From Bilabrum cf. latius (taxonomy: Eukaryota; Bigyra: Bicosoecida; Bigyra; Bicosoecida): a stretch of DNA of 64,000 bases. Shown here piece after piece: positions 22,358 to 33,048 of the stretch. Made by a program: the position numbers and the translations under genes. The stretch spans positions 1-64,000 of the forward strand of contig OZ237756.1 in assembly GCA_965178125.1 (NCBI GenBank), in the 5' to 3' direction. How positions within the stretch are numbered: the first letter of the stretch is position 1; each line of letters opens with the position of its first letter. Below the pieces are notes generated by a model that ran no database searches, was not told where the DNA came from, and saw only the letters and a program-made list of their open reading frames with translations.

Positions 22358-23392
22358 TCACTCTGATGCCTTTTTAAGGCATATCCTGGGGATGTGCCAC
22401 TGACCCCTCCCTGCAGCGGTGTCCGAGGTCACTCGGATCATCTCGTCAAAGTACTCGCTCACCTTGGCCGCGCCCATGCCCGTGGTGGACCCCACAATGT
22501 CGCAGTAGCTGGCCTGCCAGCTCTTCAGGATGCGACTTAGCCCCAAATCAAGCTTGCCGCTGGCATCGATCGAGTCCAGCTTGATCAGCTCCTCAGTGGA
22601 AGCAGCCAGGTCTAGTCGCGCGAGGCCCGACCCTACGCGACCGGCGGCGCCTTCCGGCTTTCGATCCTTCGGGGTTCCGTCCTGGTCCTCCGAAGCAATG
22701 CCACTTCTGGTAGCAGATAAGCCATTCCTTGCCGCGGACATCACCTCCCAAAGCACAGACCGTCCCACCATCCAGTCTCCACCGGCCTTCTCGCCAAACA
22801 CCCGAACTGCATGCCAAAAGTCTGCGGGGTTTCGCTCTGGTCGAGCCCCGGCAAAGAAAAGCATACCATAGTCTTCTGCCAGTATGTGTACTCCCGCCCC
22901 GCCTGGTTTGGCGACACGAAGCATTGCGTCAAAGCACGACGCGCGCTAATCCTTCGTCAAAATGTGGATCTAGTGGCGGTTGAGCACCAGATCAAACGAA
23001 TTGTCTTCCAATTCAGCTAGCGTACACGCATCCATGACTTTAAAGGTGCAACGATCGCTCATCTTTAGCTACGAGGCTCTGGTTTGCGAGACCTCCACCA
23101 GCTTCTCTTCGAGGTCAATGCCAAGCATGGTTGCATCAGGCAGAGCTTTTGCGAGCTCAAAAAAGAAAACGCCAGACCCGCACCCTACATCGAGTATCTT
23201 CGGGCTCGATATGTCGCGAAGGGCCTCGGCTATGCGTGGGATTTCGAGGGGGGCAATCGCGTTCACCTGGGACTGAAGAACTTCGAGCATGCCAGTGTCG
23301 GTCATCACGGCCCTGTGATCGTCGTAAACATTCGAACCATACTTGGATTCTGCAACGCTGTCGAGCGGGCCGCCAGTTCCAACACTCGCCAT
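22358..23392 (-). CDS. Class I SAM-dependent methyltransferase
   Basis: ATG 23392 to TGA 22358-22360, 344 residues, single exon, three TAG codons (23069 and two close together near 22950). Residues about 70-100 hold the SAM-binding motif KILDVGCGSGVFFFELAKA followed by LGIDLEE; FDLVLNRH-Q-IHIL and the post-motif MLRVAKPGG follow in the usual order. Without TAG as sense, the SAM-binding half and the substrate half would be separate pieces. The C-terminal 180 residues show no specific signature, so the substrate is unknown. Confidence 0.8.
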
Positions 23393-23534
23393 AGCAATTT
23401 CGGATTGGTCACGGCATACGTCCGCCGATGATGACGGCTGCCGCGCACCTGCAACTGCAGCGCACTGTGACCAGATTTAGACCCACAAAGGCGAGGCGCC
23501 CTATTGCTGTTAGAAGTACAATATGTCATGAATT

Positions 23535-26500
23535 TCATTCTGTGCTTGCGCGGACCCCTCCATGCTCCCACGAGTCGGGCGCGAACGGATCCTGGCTGCC
23601 ATCCCCCGGGCCACTGGCATCGGTGAGAGAGCGGACGAGCCCAGGCTTCCCCCCCGCATCTGGCACACCTGCGGCTGCTAGGCGCTCCCTCAGCCACGCT
23701 GTGGGCCCATCACCGCCCCCACCCCCCACCTCCTCTGCCTGCCCCCGGCCGCCAGTGCCATCGGATACCAGCGGCGCCCGCAGCGCTGCAGCAGTGGCCC
23801 CCGGGCTGTCCCCGTCCTCCACCGGAGGCTACCACCCGCCACCCTGTAGCCCCGAACCATCACCATCGGTCATCTCCAGACACAGGTCACACCTCAACTG
23901 CAGCCGGCGCCGCACATGAACCCGCACCTCACCCGCGGAAGGCCCCGCCCCACCCGCACCACCCGCTGCCCGCAGCCCGGCTGCGTTGATCCGCGGCACC
24001 ACGACCATGGCCGCAAAATCCGCCACGTCGGGCCTCTGCTGCTCCAGCAGTAAGCGCGAGGGGGCTGCAGAGGTGACATGTGGGTATCTGCCCCTGTCCG
24101 GGCGGGCGGGCGCGGCCATGGGGCCCGCTGCCTGCCCCTTTCCCCTTACCTTCTTGAGCTTCCCCTTGCCCAGGGCCTTGCCCGAGCCTCCGGTGGCCTT
24201 TGAGAGGAGAGCCGCGGCCTCTTCCGCAATGGAGGCATCGTTGGCAGAAGCGGCCAGCATCCACTGGGACAGCGCATCCGTGGCTTGTTCTCCCAGTGAA
24301 GCATTCTGCAGCCACTGCTGCACATACATGTCGCTCAGCAGGGGAGCAGGCCCCGACTCGGAGTCCTCCACCGCGGGCACAGCCGCTGCATCGGCCCTCT
24401 TGATCCTCCACACGTCACCCTCCAGCAGAGACGAGACGTGCTCGAGCCGCCGCCGCGCCTCCACCACGGCCTGCACCGACACGCGCGCCCTCTCTCTCCA
24501 CTTGTGCACCGACTGCCGGGCCGACTCAAGGGCAGCGCCACTGTCCTTGGCGCTCGCCCTGGCAGCCTTGACACCGCGCTCCGCCTCTTCCTTGGCCCCG
24601 CGGGCAGCCCCCAGATCGGCGTGCAGCCGGGCCACCACCGCTTGCAGCACTGCCAGCTGGCCCGCTGCTGCGTCTCGCTGTTGCCGCGCCACGCCCAGCT
24701 CTTCCTGCGCCTGTTTCTGCGCGGCGTGTAGCTTCTTCACAGCTGACCGGAGCAGTTTCCTATCTCCCTGCGCTTTGACCCGCTCTTCCTCCGCAGCTGA
24801 GGCCCTCTCCCGCGCCTCCCCCGCGTCCCGACTGGCAGCCTCTGCCTCCCTCTGCAACCGCCCGCACTCGGCCTCCAGCGCCTCCTTCTGCTCCTTGGTC
24901 TCCTGCAGCACGCCATGCGCAGCCTCCACCTCCCCGGCAGCCTCCTTGTGCTTGCCCTCTGCCGCCTCCAAATGCTCCTCCAGCTCCTTCACCCTGGTTG
25001 CAGCAGCATCCGCCTACCCCCTAATCTCCTCAAGCTCCTTGCCCATGTCCCGGTGCTTACCCTCCCACCCACGACCCTCCTCTCGGGCCTCATCCAGGGA
25101 CTTCTACAGCGCGACCAATCTCTCCGACTGCGCCTGCCCCTGCGAACCTGCCTCTTCTAGGGCCAACCGCTTCTCCTTCCGCAGGATCGAAGCCTCCTCC
25201 CGAGCCTCCTTGGCACCCTCCTGGGCTGCCCTCAGCCTCCCCTTGATCTCCGAAAGCTCCCCATCCCGCTCCCGCAGCTGCTTGCTGGCCTCCTCCTGCG
25301 CCCCCGCCGCCGTCTTGGCCTCCTCCCGGGCCTCGGCCAGCTCTGCCTCCCGCTCCCGCAGCTGCTTGCTGGCCTCCTCCTGCGCCCCAGCCGCCGTCTT
25401 GGCCTCCTCCCGGGCCTCGGCCAGCTCTGCCTCCCGCTTCCGCAGCTGCTTGCTGGCCTCCTCCTGCGCCCCCGCCGCCGTCTTGGCCTCCTCCCGGGCC
25501 TCGGCCAGCTCTGCCTCCCGCTCCCGCAGCTGCTTGCTGGCCTCCTCCTGCGCCCCCGCCGCCGTTTTGGCCTCCTCCCGGGCCTCGGCCAGCTCTGCCT
25601 CCCGCTCCCGCAGCTGCTTGCTGGCCTCCTCCTGCGCCCCCGCCGCCGTCTTGGCCTCCTCCCGGGCCTCGGCCAGCTCTGCCTCCCGCTCCCGCAGCTG
25701 CTTGCTGGCCTCCTCCTGCGCCCCAGCCGCCGTCTTGGCCTCCTCCCGGGCCTCGGCCAGCTCTGCCTCCCGCTCCCGCAGCTGCTTGCTGGCCTCCTCC
25801 TGCGCCCCCGCCGCCGTTTTGGCCTCCTCCCGGGCCTCGGCCAGCTCTGCCTCCCGCTCCTGCAGCTGCTTGCTGGCCTCCTCCTGCGCCCCAGCCGCCG
25901 TCTTGGCCTCCTCCCGGGCCTCGGCCAGCTCTGCCTCCCGCTCCCGCAGCTGCTTGCTGGCCTCCTCCTGCGCCCCAGCCGCCGTCTTGGCCTCCTCCCG
26001 GGCCTCGGCCAGCTCTGCCTCCCGCTCCCGCAGCTGCTTGTTGGCCTCCTCCTGCGCCCCCGCCGCCGTCTTGGCCTCCTCCCGGGCCTCGGCCAGCTCT
26101 GCCTCCCGCTTCCGCAGCTGCTTGCTGGCCTCCTCCTGCGCCCCCGCCGCCGTTTTGGCCTCCTCCCGGGCCTCGGCCAGCTCTGCCTCCCGCTCCTGCA
26201 GCTGCTTGCTGGCCTCCTCCTGCGCCCCCGCCGCCGTCTTGGCCTCCTCCCGGGCCTCGGCCAGCTCTGCCTCCCGCTCCCGCAGCTTGCTCCCCAGTGA
26301 CTTTGCCCTGTGCTCCACTGCCGAGTCCCTGGCCTCCTAGCTCAATGAGGCCTCTTGCACCTCGGCTTGCGCGGCTTCCAGTTCGGACTATAGGCTGGCT
26401 TGCGCTGATCTCGCCTTGGACAGCTCGGCCTCGATCTCACGGCAGCGCGCCGTGACTGCATCCGCCCGCTTGGTTTCTGCCTCGGCCTTGGATGTGGCCT

Positions 26501-27425
26501 CATCCGCCCGCTTTGTTTCTGCTTCGGCCTTGGAAATGGCCTCGTCCGCCCGCTTGGTTTCTGCCTCGGCCCTGGATGTGGCCTCATCCGCCCGCTTGGA
26601 TTCTACCTCGGCCTTGGAGATGGCCTCATCCGCCCGCTTTGTTTCTGCCTCAGCCTTGGATGTGGCCTCGTCCGCCCGCTTTGTTTCTGCCTCGGCCTTG
26701 GAGATGGCCTCGTCCGCCCGCTTTGTTTCTGCCTCGGCCCTGGATGTGGCCTCGTCCGCCCGCTTGGATTCTACCTCGGCCCTGGATGTGGCCTCATCCG
26801 CCCGCTTTGTTTCTGCCTCGGCCTTGGATGTGGCCTCGTCCGCCCGCTTTGTTTCTGCCTCGGCCTTGGAGATGGCCTCATCCGCCCGCTTTGTTTCTGC
26901 CTCGGCCTTGGAGATGGCTTCATCCGCCCGCTTTGTTTCTGCCTCGGCCCTGGATGTGGCCTCGTCTGTCGGCATGGCTGTCTAAGCAAGCTGTTTGTCT
27001 ACATTCTCAAGCGAGCGTTTCTTTTCTGCCTCTTCATGTTGAATCAGTGATGTGCGGGCGGTTTGCAACTCTGATTTCAAGTTGTTGACAATCGATTCCA
27101 AGTCTTGCTTATCTTTGGCTAGCTTCGCGTTCTACGATTGTAGCTTCCTTCTGTCAACATCGGTACTCTCGTCCCTGCTGTTTTGTCTAGGCAGGCCTGG
27201 TCGAACCGCGAGCATAGGTGCTATAACATCTGTGGCTTTCCCATCAGCCGTGGAACAGATCATCTCAGCCAAACGAGGCGAGCCCAGCAAGGATTGCACG
27301 GCATCAGCAGCAATGTTCACATCGACCTTGCCCCCAGAAGCTGGTCCAACAAGTGGAGCTAGCTACAACCTATGTTGATCGTGCGAAGTACGTATCCAAT
27401 CTTCCAAAGAGTCGAGTTCATCCAT
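23535..27425 (-). CDS. Repeat-rich coiled-coil protein
   Basis: One frame from ATG 27425 to TGA 23535-23537, 1,296 residues, with eight TAG codons (for example 27132, 26388, 25104, 23829), all within helical, Gln-tolerant sequence. The order is: short N-terminal region; twelve 14-residue repeats (AEAETKRADEAISK type, about 26450-26970); twelve near-identical 28-residue repeats (core AEAREEAKTAAGAQEEASKQ, about 25250-26300); a non-repetitive coiled coil; then a Gly/Pro-rich C-terminal part. Heptad-like patterning predicts a long rod. The role is unknown; a cytoskeletal, basal-body or Golgi-matrix scaffold is possible. The complementary strand also carries a long frame (23986-26340), which is a shadow of the repeats. 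Confidence 0.8.
25250..26300 (-). repeat. 84-bp tandem coding repeat, 12 copies
   Basis: Each copy encodes 28 residues with core AEAREEAKTAAGAQEEASKQ. Copies differ mainly at the linker (QLRE, QLQE, QLRK) and one carries NKQ in place of SKQ. Such high DNA identity points to recent expansion or gene conversion. Confidence 0.93.
26450..26970 (-). repeat. 42-bp tandem coding repeat, 12 copies
   Basis: Each copy encodes 14 residues, AEAETKRADEA followed by ISK, TSK or TSR; two copies read AEVESKR. The variant order (I-K, T-K, T-R, then VES) partly recurs, which suggests duplication of larger blocks. Confidence 0.9.
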
Positions 27426-27585
27426 ATTGCTAGGATCCGATGCGGAAAGAGCAAAAAAAGGCTTCAGATTAATGTCACGGTATAATAGAATATAATTCAG
27501 AATTTCGGTTTTCTAAATTCAATGCTGCGAGCCGTTTCGAAGCGCTCATAAAATTAATACGCAGTCATCCTTAATAGCATTCGCC

Positions 27586-28165
27586 ATGGACGGAGGAAAT
27601 ACAGGAAACTTTTTGAAGTCTAGGCCCTCAACACGGGTGAGTTTCGATGTCATGATGAGGCTTAAGCATCGCCTCGAACAATACGCGCGAAATGTCGCTC
27701 ACTGAGAATTGGCGGTAACTATCGTAATTTGCCCGCGGCCCGCAGGTGCATGCCCCAGCTGGTGGCCATTCTAGTGTTGGGTTTTTGATTGGGTCGGAAC
27801 CAACTACCCAGGACCCCATCCCGCGAACGAGCGCCGCCGCTAGGGCTTACGCTGCACGCCAAGGGACTGCTGCAAGTGCTGCCATGTCTGCAGCTGATAC
27901 GGCGCCGGTTGCGGCGACGGCAACTACCACCTCAGCACCATCAGTTGATGTGAAACCGCTCGCAGAGCGCACTCAGGCAGCAAGTGCGAGCACCGCGGCC
28001 TCCAAGGTGGACACTTCGGCCGGAACAAGCCGAGTTGCCGTTGGCACCTCGAGCAACCATTGGGCGAGTGGCAGCTCGCAAAACTCAGGCAATTTCATCA
28101 CGGACCGCCCTAGCACTCGCTTGCACGCTCCAGCTGGGGGCCACTCGCGAATTGTGTTGGGCTGA
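27586..28165 (+). CDS. HN1/Jupiter (JPT)-like protein
   Basis: Exon 1 (27586-27636, 17 codons) and exon 2 (27746-28165, TGA) are joined over a 109-nt GTGAGT...CCCGCAG intron, 156 residues. The N-terminal RPSTRVHAPAGGHSSVGFLIG and the C-terminal RPSTRLHAPAGGHSRIVLG resemble the two conserved ends of HN1/JPT proteins (S-R-V-x-x-P-P-G-G and the final PPGG-x-S-x-x-LG). The middle is Ala/Ser/Thr-rich and disordered. Metazoan members are microtubule-associated or signalling adaptors; the role here is unknown. It has no TAG. The two ends look like an internal duplication. Confidence 0.7.
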
Positions 28166-28285
28166 GGGCGTGCGAGCCTGCCTAGCCCTGCGGATGGACT
28201 GGAATACTTGGTGAGAATCTATTGTGAATGCAACCAATAGAAGAATTAGAATCAACAATCTACGTTTACCCGAAGCTGATTCAAT

Positions 28286-31200
28286 TCACGCCGAGAATTC
28301 TGAAGCGAGTGACTGTGCGCTGAGCCCCATGCGGCCACGTCCGCCGCTCTTGCCCTTGCCGCTGCCCTTGTGCCCGCCACTACCACCCCCGCTGCGCGAA
28401 TCGTTTTGATCCTTGCGCTGACCCTTTGGCTGCTCCCCGTACAACCGCCAGTACGCATGTGCCTCGCCTCGACTGCTGCCGCCGTCCCCTTGCTTCCGGT
28501 CTCGGCCCTGGCCCCGTTTGCCCTTGGCTTTGGCCCTGTCATCGTCGCTGCCGCCCGCGCCATCGTCTCGATCAGGGGCATCAAAGGCTCCGTCTCCAAT
28601 GGAGGCGGCCAGGGCCAGTTGTCGAGACATCTCGGAGGAAGACACGCCTGCAGCGCTGCTGCTGCTGCTGCTGGATGATGACGATGCACCAGAGCTGCCG
28701 GTGGCATGGCTACCTCTGTCTCTGCCACTGCCTCTGTCCCTGTCTCGTTTGCTAGATTTCTTCCTCCTGTCACCACTTTCCGAGGCGTCAGATGCACGCC
28801 CACCGGCACCCAGCTCCTCGTCCTCCTCGCCGTCCCCCTTGCGCCCGCCATCCCTTCGGCCGTGGCTCTTCCCGTCCTTCTTGCCCTCGTTGGCGCGTGT
28901 CTGCCGAGCTTGCCGCGACAGTTCTGCCGGAGCATCAGCCAGTCCGAATGCCCTGGCAGCGTGCCCTAGATGCACCTCGCGGGGGTTGAAGAAGGGCCGC
29001 AGCTCCCGCGAGTGGCACGCATAGGCACGCACATGGCTCTGCCACCCCTTGATGGCAGTCTCGCGCAGACCTGCATCTCCTAGCCCCAGTCGAGTCGCCA
29101 ATGGGTTCTTCCCCAGCCATGGGGCCCCACCCGCCACCACTTCCAGCGCAGCCTGCCACTGAGAGGCACGCAGCTCCACTGCGTCGGCCGTCGCAGCCGC
29201 GGCCGCATCCGACGCGACGGGTGTCTCCAGCAGCCTCCGCAGGGCAGACAGTTCCCTCGGGGCAGACACGCCGTCGCTCCTGTACTTGGGCCCTTCGTCC
29301 TCCCCCTGGTCCTCTTTGGGCGAAGGCCGGCCACTCGGCAGTGCCAGTTTGCTCGGGGGAGGGGCTGTGGCAAGCGCCTTGAGCAGCGTGGCGTTGCTCT
29401 GCTGGCCAAGCTTGAGCCCTCGGTTCTTGAGGTACGCCGCAAAGGGAGCCTCATGCGGAGCCAGCAGCATGAGCGCCCTCCCATGCCTGCCCCCTCTGGC
29501 CGTGCGCCCCGCCCTGTGCACATAGTCCTCTGGGTCATGCGGTGCATCTGCCTGCACGATCACGTCTACTCCAGGGAGGTCCAGCCCGCGGGCAGCCACG
29601 TCAGTGGTCACGAGGCACGCGCGGGGAGCAGTCCTGAGCTCCTCCACTGCGGCCCTTCGCTCGCTGGTGGAGGCACCGCCGTGCAACAGCAGCAGACGAG
29701 GCAGGGCGGCAGCTCGGGTGCCACCTTCTCCGTCTCCGCCCTTGGCTGCCCGTGCGTCGGCTAGCAGCTGCGGCCACACGGCCTGCAGTAGCTTGTGATG
29801 GAACTCCGCCGAGTCCCTGCACGAGAAGAACACAACCAAGCGGGCGGCCGGGTCGGACCACCGCACGGATGCGCTGCTGTCGGAGCCCCTGCTGCCCTTG
29901 CGCCTAGGGTCCTGCGAGCGACCCAGCGGACGCTCCAGGAAGTGCCGCAGACACGCGCAGAGGGCCGGCAGCCTCCACCGAAGAGGCACAGGCGCCACTC
30001 TCTGGGCCAGCTGGGGGGGCGCGTGCAGCATGCGGGAGGAAGAGGGGGCCCCGGCGCCCGCCCCGCTTGCAGCCGCCCCGCTACCTGCCCCCCCGCTGCT
30101 GATGGGTCCCAGCAGCTGGGCCTGCGACTGCCCCTGCCCCGCCCCCTCGTCCTGGCCCCCAGCAGCCCCACCCTTGCCCTCCGGCCCATCCTTGTCCCCG
30201 CCCTCCTCCTCGGGCTGCACCTCCCTGGCCTCCACGCCCAGCAGCCGCACAGAGCCCTTGTCCCCGTCCACCAGCCACGGGGGGCTCTGCAACGAGGCGG
30301 CTGCCACTCCCCGCATGTCCGGGCCCAGGGTGGCCGACAGCAGCACAACCCGGAACGGTTCCATGAGGCCGGCGCTCCACGGTGACGGGAGGTCGTACTC
30401 GGAGTCAAAAGTCCCCGCGCGCTTCCCGTCGCCCGAGTCGTCTGGCTTTACCTGGGGGGCCCGCTTCTGGCCCGTCTTCTGCCTGCGGATCTCGGATACG
30501 CACCGCCGCAGCTGCTCGCCCTGCCCCTCGGCCGTCACCCGGTCCCACTCGTCACACACCAGCCAAGCCAGCCGGTCCACCTTCCAGGCCTCTGTGCTCT
30601 GCAGGTGGTCCAGGCAGCGGCCGGGGGTTGCCACCACTACCGCGGCCCCCTTGCGCAGCCTGGCTTTCTCCGTCTTTCGCTTCTCACCGCCAGCCACCAG
30701 TGCCACCACCACGCGGGCAAAGGGGGCACACAGCCGCTCCAGCACGCCGTGCACCTGTGCAGCAAGTTCGCGTGTCGGCACAAGCACCAGGCAGCGCGTG
30801 CCCATGGCCCGCATGTCCCCAACGCCTCCCCCCTTAGAGTCTCCTGCCCCGCTGCTGCCCTTGGCCTCCTGCCCCTGCCCCTGCCCCTGCCCCTTCCCGC
30901 CCGGCGACCTGCCTCCATAGCCCTGCTGCAGCAGCCAGTGCAGCACTGGAAGGGCAAATGCAAGAGTCTTCCCGCTCCCCGTCTCGGCCTACACCACTGC
31001 GTCCCGTCCCGCATCGACCGGCAGCCTTGCCTCTGCCTCTCCCGCTCCCACAACCCCAGTGCCCCCCTGCGGCAGCCTGCTCCCCTCCATCACCAGAAGA
31101 GGGCCCAGGGCGCGCTGAACCTTGGTGGGCGCACGAAGTCCAAGCCCTCTGCGACCTACCGCCGAGCTGCTCACCGCGTCCGGCTCTGCCACGGCCCTGG

Positions 31201-32017
31201 CCACAGCACCCCCGCAGAGTCCCAGGGCGGCGAACGCCCGCAGGTACTGCCCGTTCGACCCAGCGCCACAGAGCTCCTGGGCCTCTGACACCGCGGAGGA
31301 GGCACCTGCCTTGGCGCTTTGGATCCATGCTCTGGCGCGCAGCTCCTCCCTCGCCTGCTCCTCCACGGAGACAGGTCCCTCGGCGCTGCCCATCCCCGAT
31401 GCAGGCGCCGCCCCACCTGCTGCAGGCGCGTCCTCCTCGGCACCCTCCCACAGGTGCTGAGAGGAATGCACGCGGGCACCAACGCTCGAGCTAGCAGACT
31501 AGGCGGCAGCTACCGCTCCGCTCCCGCCGCTCCCTTCAAGCCCTGCCAGGGAGCCGATCAGCAGCGGCATCCTCTTCGGCTCCTGCTTGACCGGATTGGA
31601 TCGGGAGTGTTTCCTGGGTTTCCGCTTCGGCGCTTCCTCGGGTGCCCTCGGTGCTGGCTACGCAACACTATCGACCGGCTCGGATCGCACCTGAGTGTAT
31701 TTCCTCTCACGATCCGGTCTGCCAGACTTGCCCTCGCGCTTGGGAGACTTTGCTCGCGCCCCGAATACAACAGCAGCCTCGTCTGCAGATTTCTCGGACC
31801 GTATCCGCTTCTCAGGACGCGATGGCTTGGTATTCTCGTCGTCTCTTGATGGTGCCTTTCTTTTCTTGCCGGCTCGTGGCTAGGAATCGGGCCGATTTGT
31901 CGATATCTTTAGCTAGCCCTTAGATAGGGATACGAGAGGAAGTAGCCCCTTCGACTTCTTCTTGTGTTTTTTAGCTTGCTTAAGTATCTTAGTTGTCCCC
32001 CCGAAATTCAAATCCAT
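28286..32017 (-). CDS. DDX31: DDX31/Dbp7-like DEAD-box RNA helicase
   Basis: Dbp7/DDX31 acts in the nucleolus on large-subunit pre-rRNA. ATG 32017 to TGA 28286-28288 is one frame of 1,243 residues with five TAG codons. After a basic N-terminal region: Q-motif (LGLRAPTKVQ), motif I VV-Q-AETGSGKT with TAG 30989 on the conserved Gln, LVPTRELAAQ, TPGRCLDHL, motif II DEWD in place of DEAD, SAT in LLSATLG, VVFFSCRDSAEFHH, TTDVAARGLDLPGVDVIVQ, and DYVHRAGRTARGG. The CDS/EFH spacing and RGLDLP are typical of the Dbp7 group. A Lys/Ser-rich C-terminal tail fits the family. Gly/Gln-rich insertions lie between motifs. Confidence 0.9.
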
Positions 32018-32204
32018 GCCTGTACCTCACAGAATATGGTGAGTTGCACCACGCACCTTTTTTTTGTGTGCTTCGCCGTAGGTTCGCCGGCGATGAAAGT
32101 TCGTCGGGTTGGACATTGCATTTTTGTCTGTTTGCAACAACGTGCTACCGGGAATCATCTCAAAGGAATTTGGCATTCTGCATTTATTTCTGTTGTGATC
32201 CCGC

Positions 32205-32554
32205 ATGGGGTTTACAATATTTGGACTGCTGAAAGCGATTGTGCTGTGCTTGAACGCAATGGCAGTGCTCCATGAAACTCGGTTCCTCGCCCAGCGTGAG
32301 TCGTATCATCCAACCAGGTAGCATTCGAAAATTATTCATAAGACATGTTCTCCCATTCATGCATTGCTCATCCTGCAGATGGACTTGCTGTTTCGATAGC
32401 ATCTAGAGCGGAAGGTCCGCTAGCACAGTCGATGGACAGCGGGCAAGGTTGGAAGGCACAAGTAGGGGGTTTGTTGGCTGCAGCTAGGTATCTCCGATGG
32501 CCTCTTGTGATACTCAACACATTTTTGATAGTTGTTGAACTTGTACTTGGCTGA
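32205..32554 (+). CDS. YOS1: Yos1/IER3IP1 small ER-Golgi membrane protein
   Basis: Exon 1 is 32205-32295 and exon 2 is 32379-32554 (TGA); the 83-nt GTGAGT...CCTGCAG intron splits a codon and keeps phase. The product is 88 residues, the usual size (human IER3IP1 has 82). MGFTIFGLLKAIVLCLNA is the N-terminal membrane segment, followed by the hallmark AVLHETRFL, a short cytosolic loop, and a C-terminal segment WPLVILNTFLIVVELVLG. Yos1 works with Yip1/Yif1 in ER-to-Golgi transport. It is divergent from the DDX31 gene across 187 bp. Confidence 0.9.
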
Positions 32555-33048
32555 TTTTGAGTAATAGTTTTACTTGCAAACAGAGTATTTTTGTGGTAAT
32601 ACAGTACTACCCAGTAAGCATGTCCGATGCGTACAATTCTTGAGCTACACTGCAGTCGAAAGTTACAGCTTGTAGTGTCTGTGGCGTGGCTGACTTTTAA
32701 AGCCGGGCGAACCACGTCCGTTGTGTTGGCTCCTCTGAGCCCCCCGGCCCATCTTTTCGATCCTTATAAGTTCGCCGAGCCATGAATTGTCAGATTGTGA
32801 TCTACCAAAAGCTGTGTCACGGTGTGCGAGTTCTGCACGTTCTGGTTCACGCATGCCTATACAAGCACAAATATAGCCATCGATTCATCCACTCACCGCG
32901 GCAGGCATCGAAATCATGGCCTTCCCGACAGCATATCCACACGTGTATATTACGATGGGTGAGCACCGAAATACTACCTTGGGGTACGGCTGATCGCTGG
33001 TGCAGTGGCTGGATAGGGCAATTTCCGGAACAACTGCCAGTAGATCGC
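32555..33048. other. Intergenic between YOS1 and the acyltransferase
   Basis: About 490 bp, AT-richer than the genes. The reading frame of the downstream acyltransferase stays open back to about 32782, but the codons look non-coding, so I treat it as promoter and 5' leader. An upstream exon cannot be excluded. Confidence 0.4.

Noticed and set aside
23986-26340. 784-codon plus-strand frame rich in Ser, Ala and Cys
   Set aside because: It is the antisense of the coiled-coil repeats; GC-rich repeats whose unit length is a multiple of three keep all frames open. The minus-strand frame has the heptad structure.
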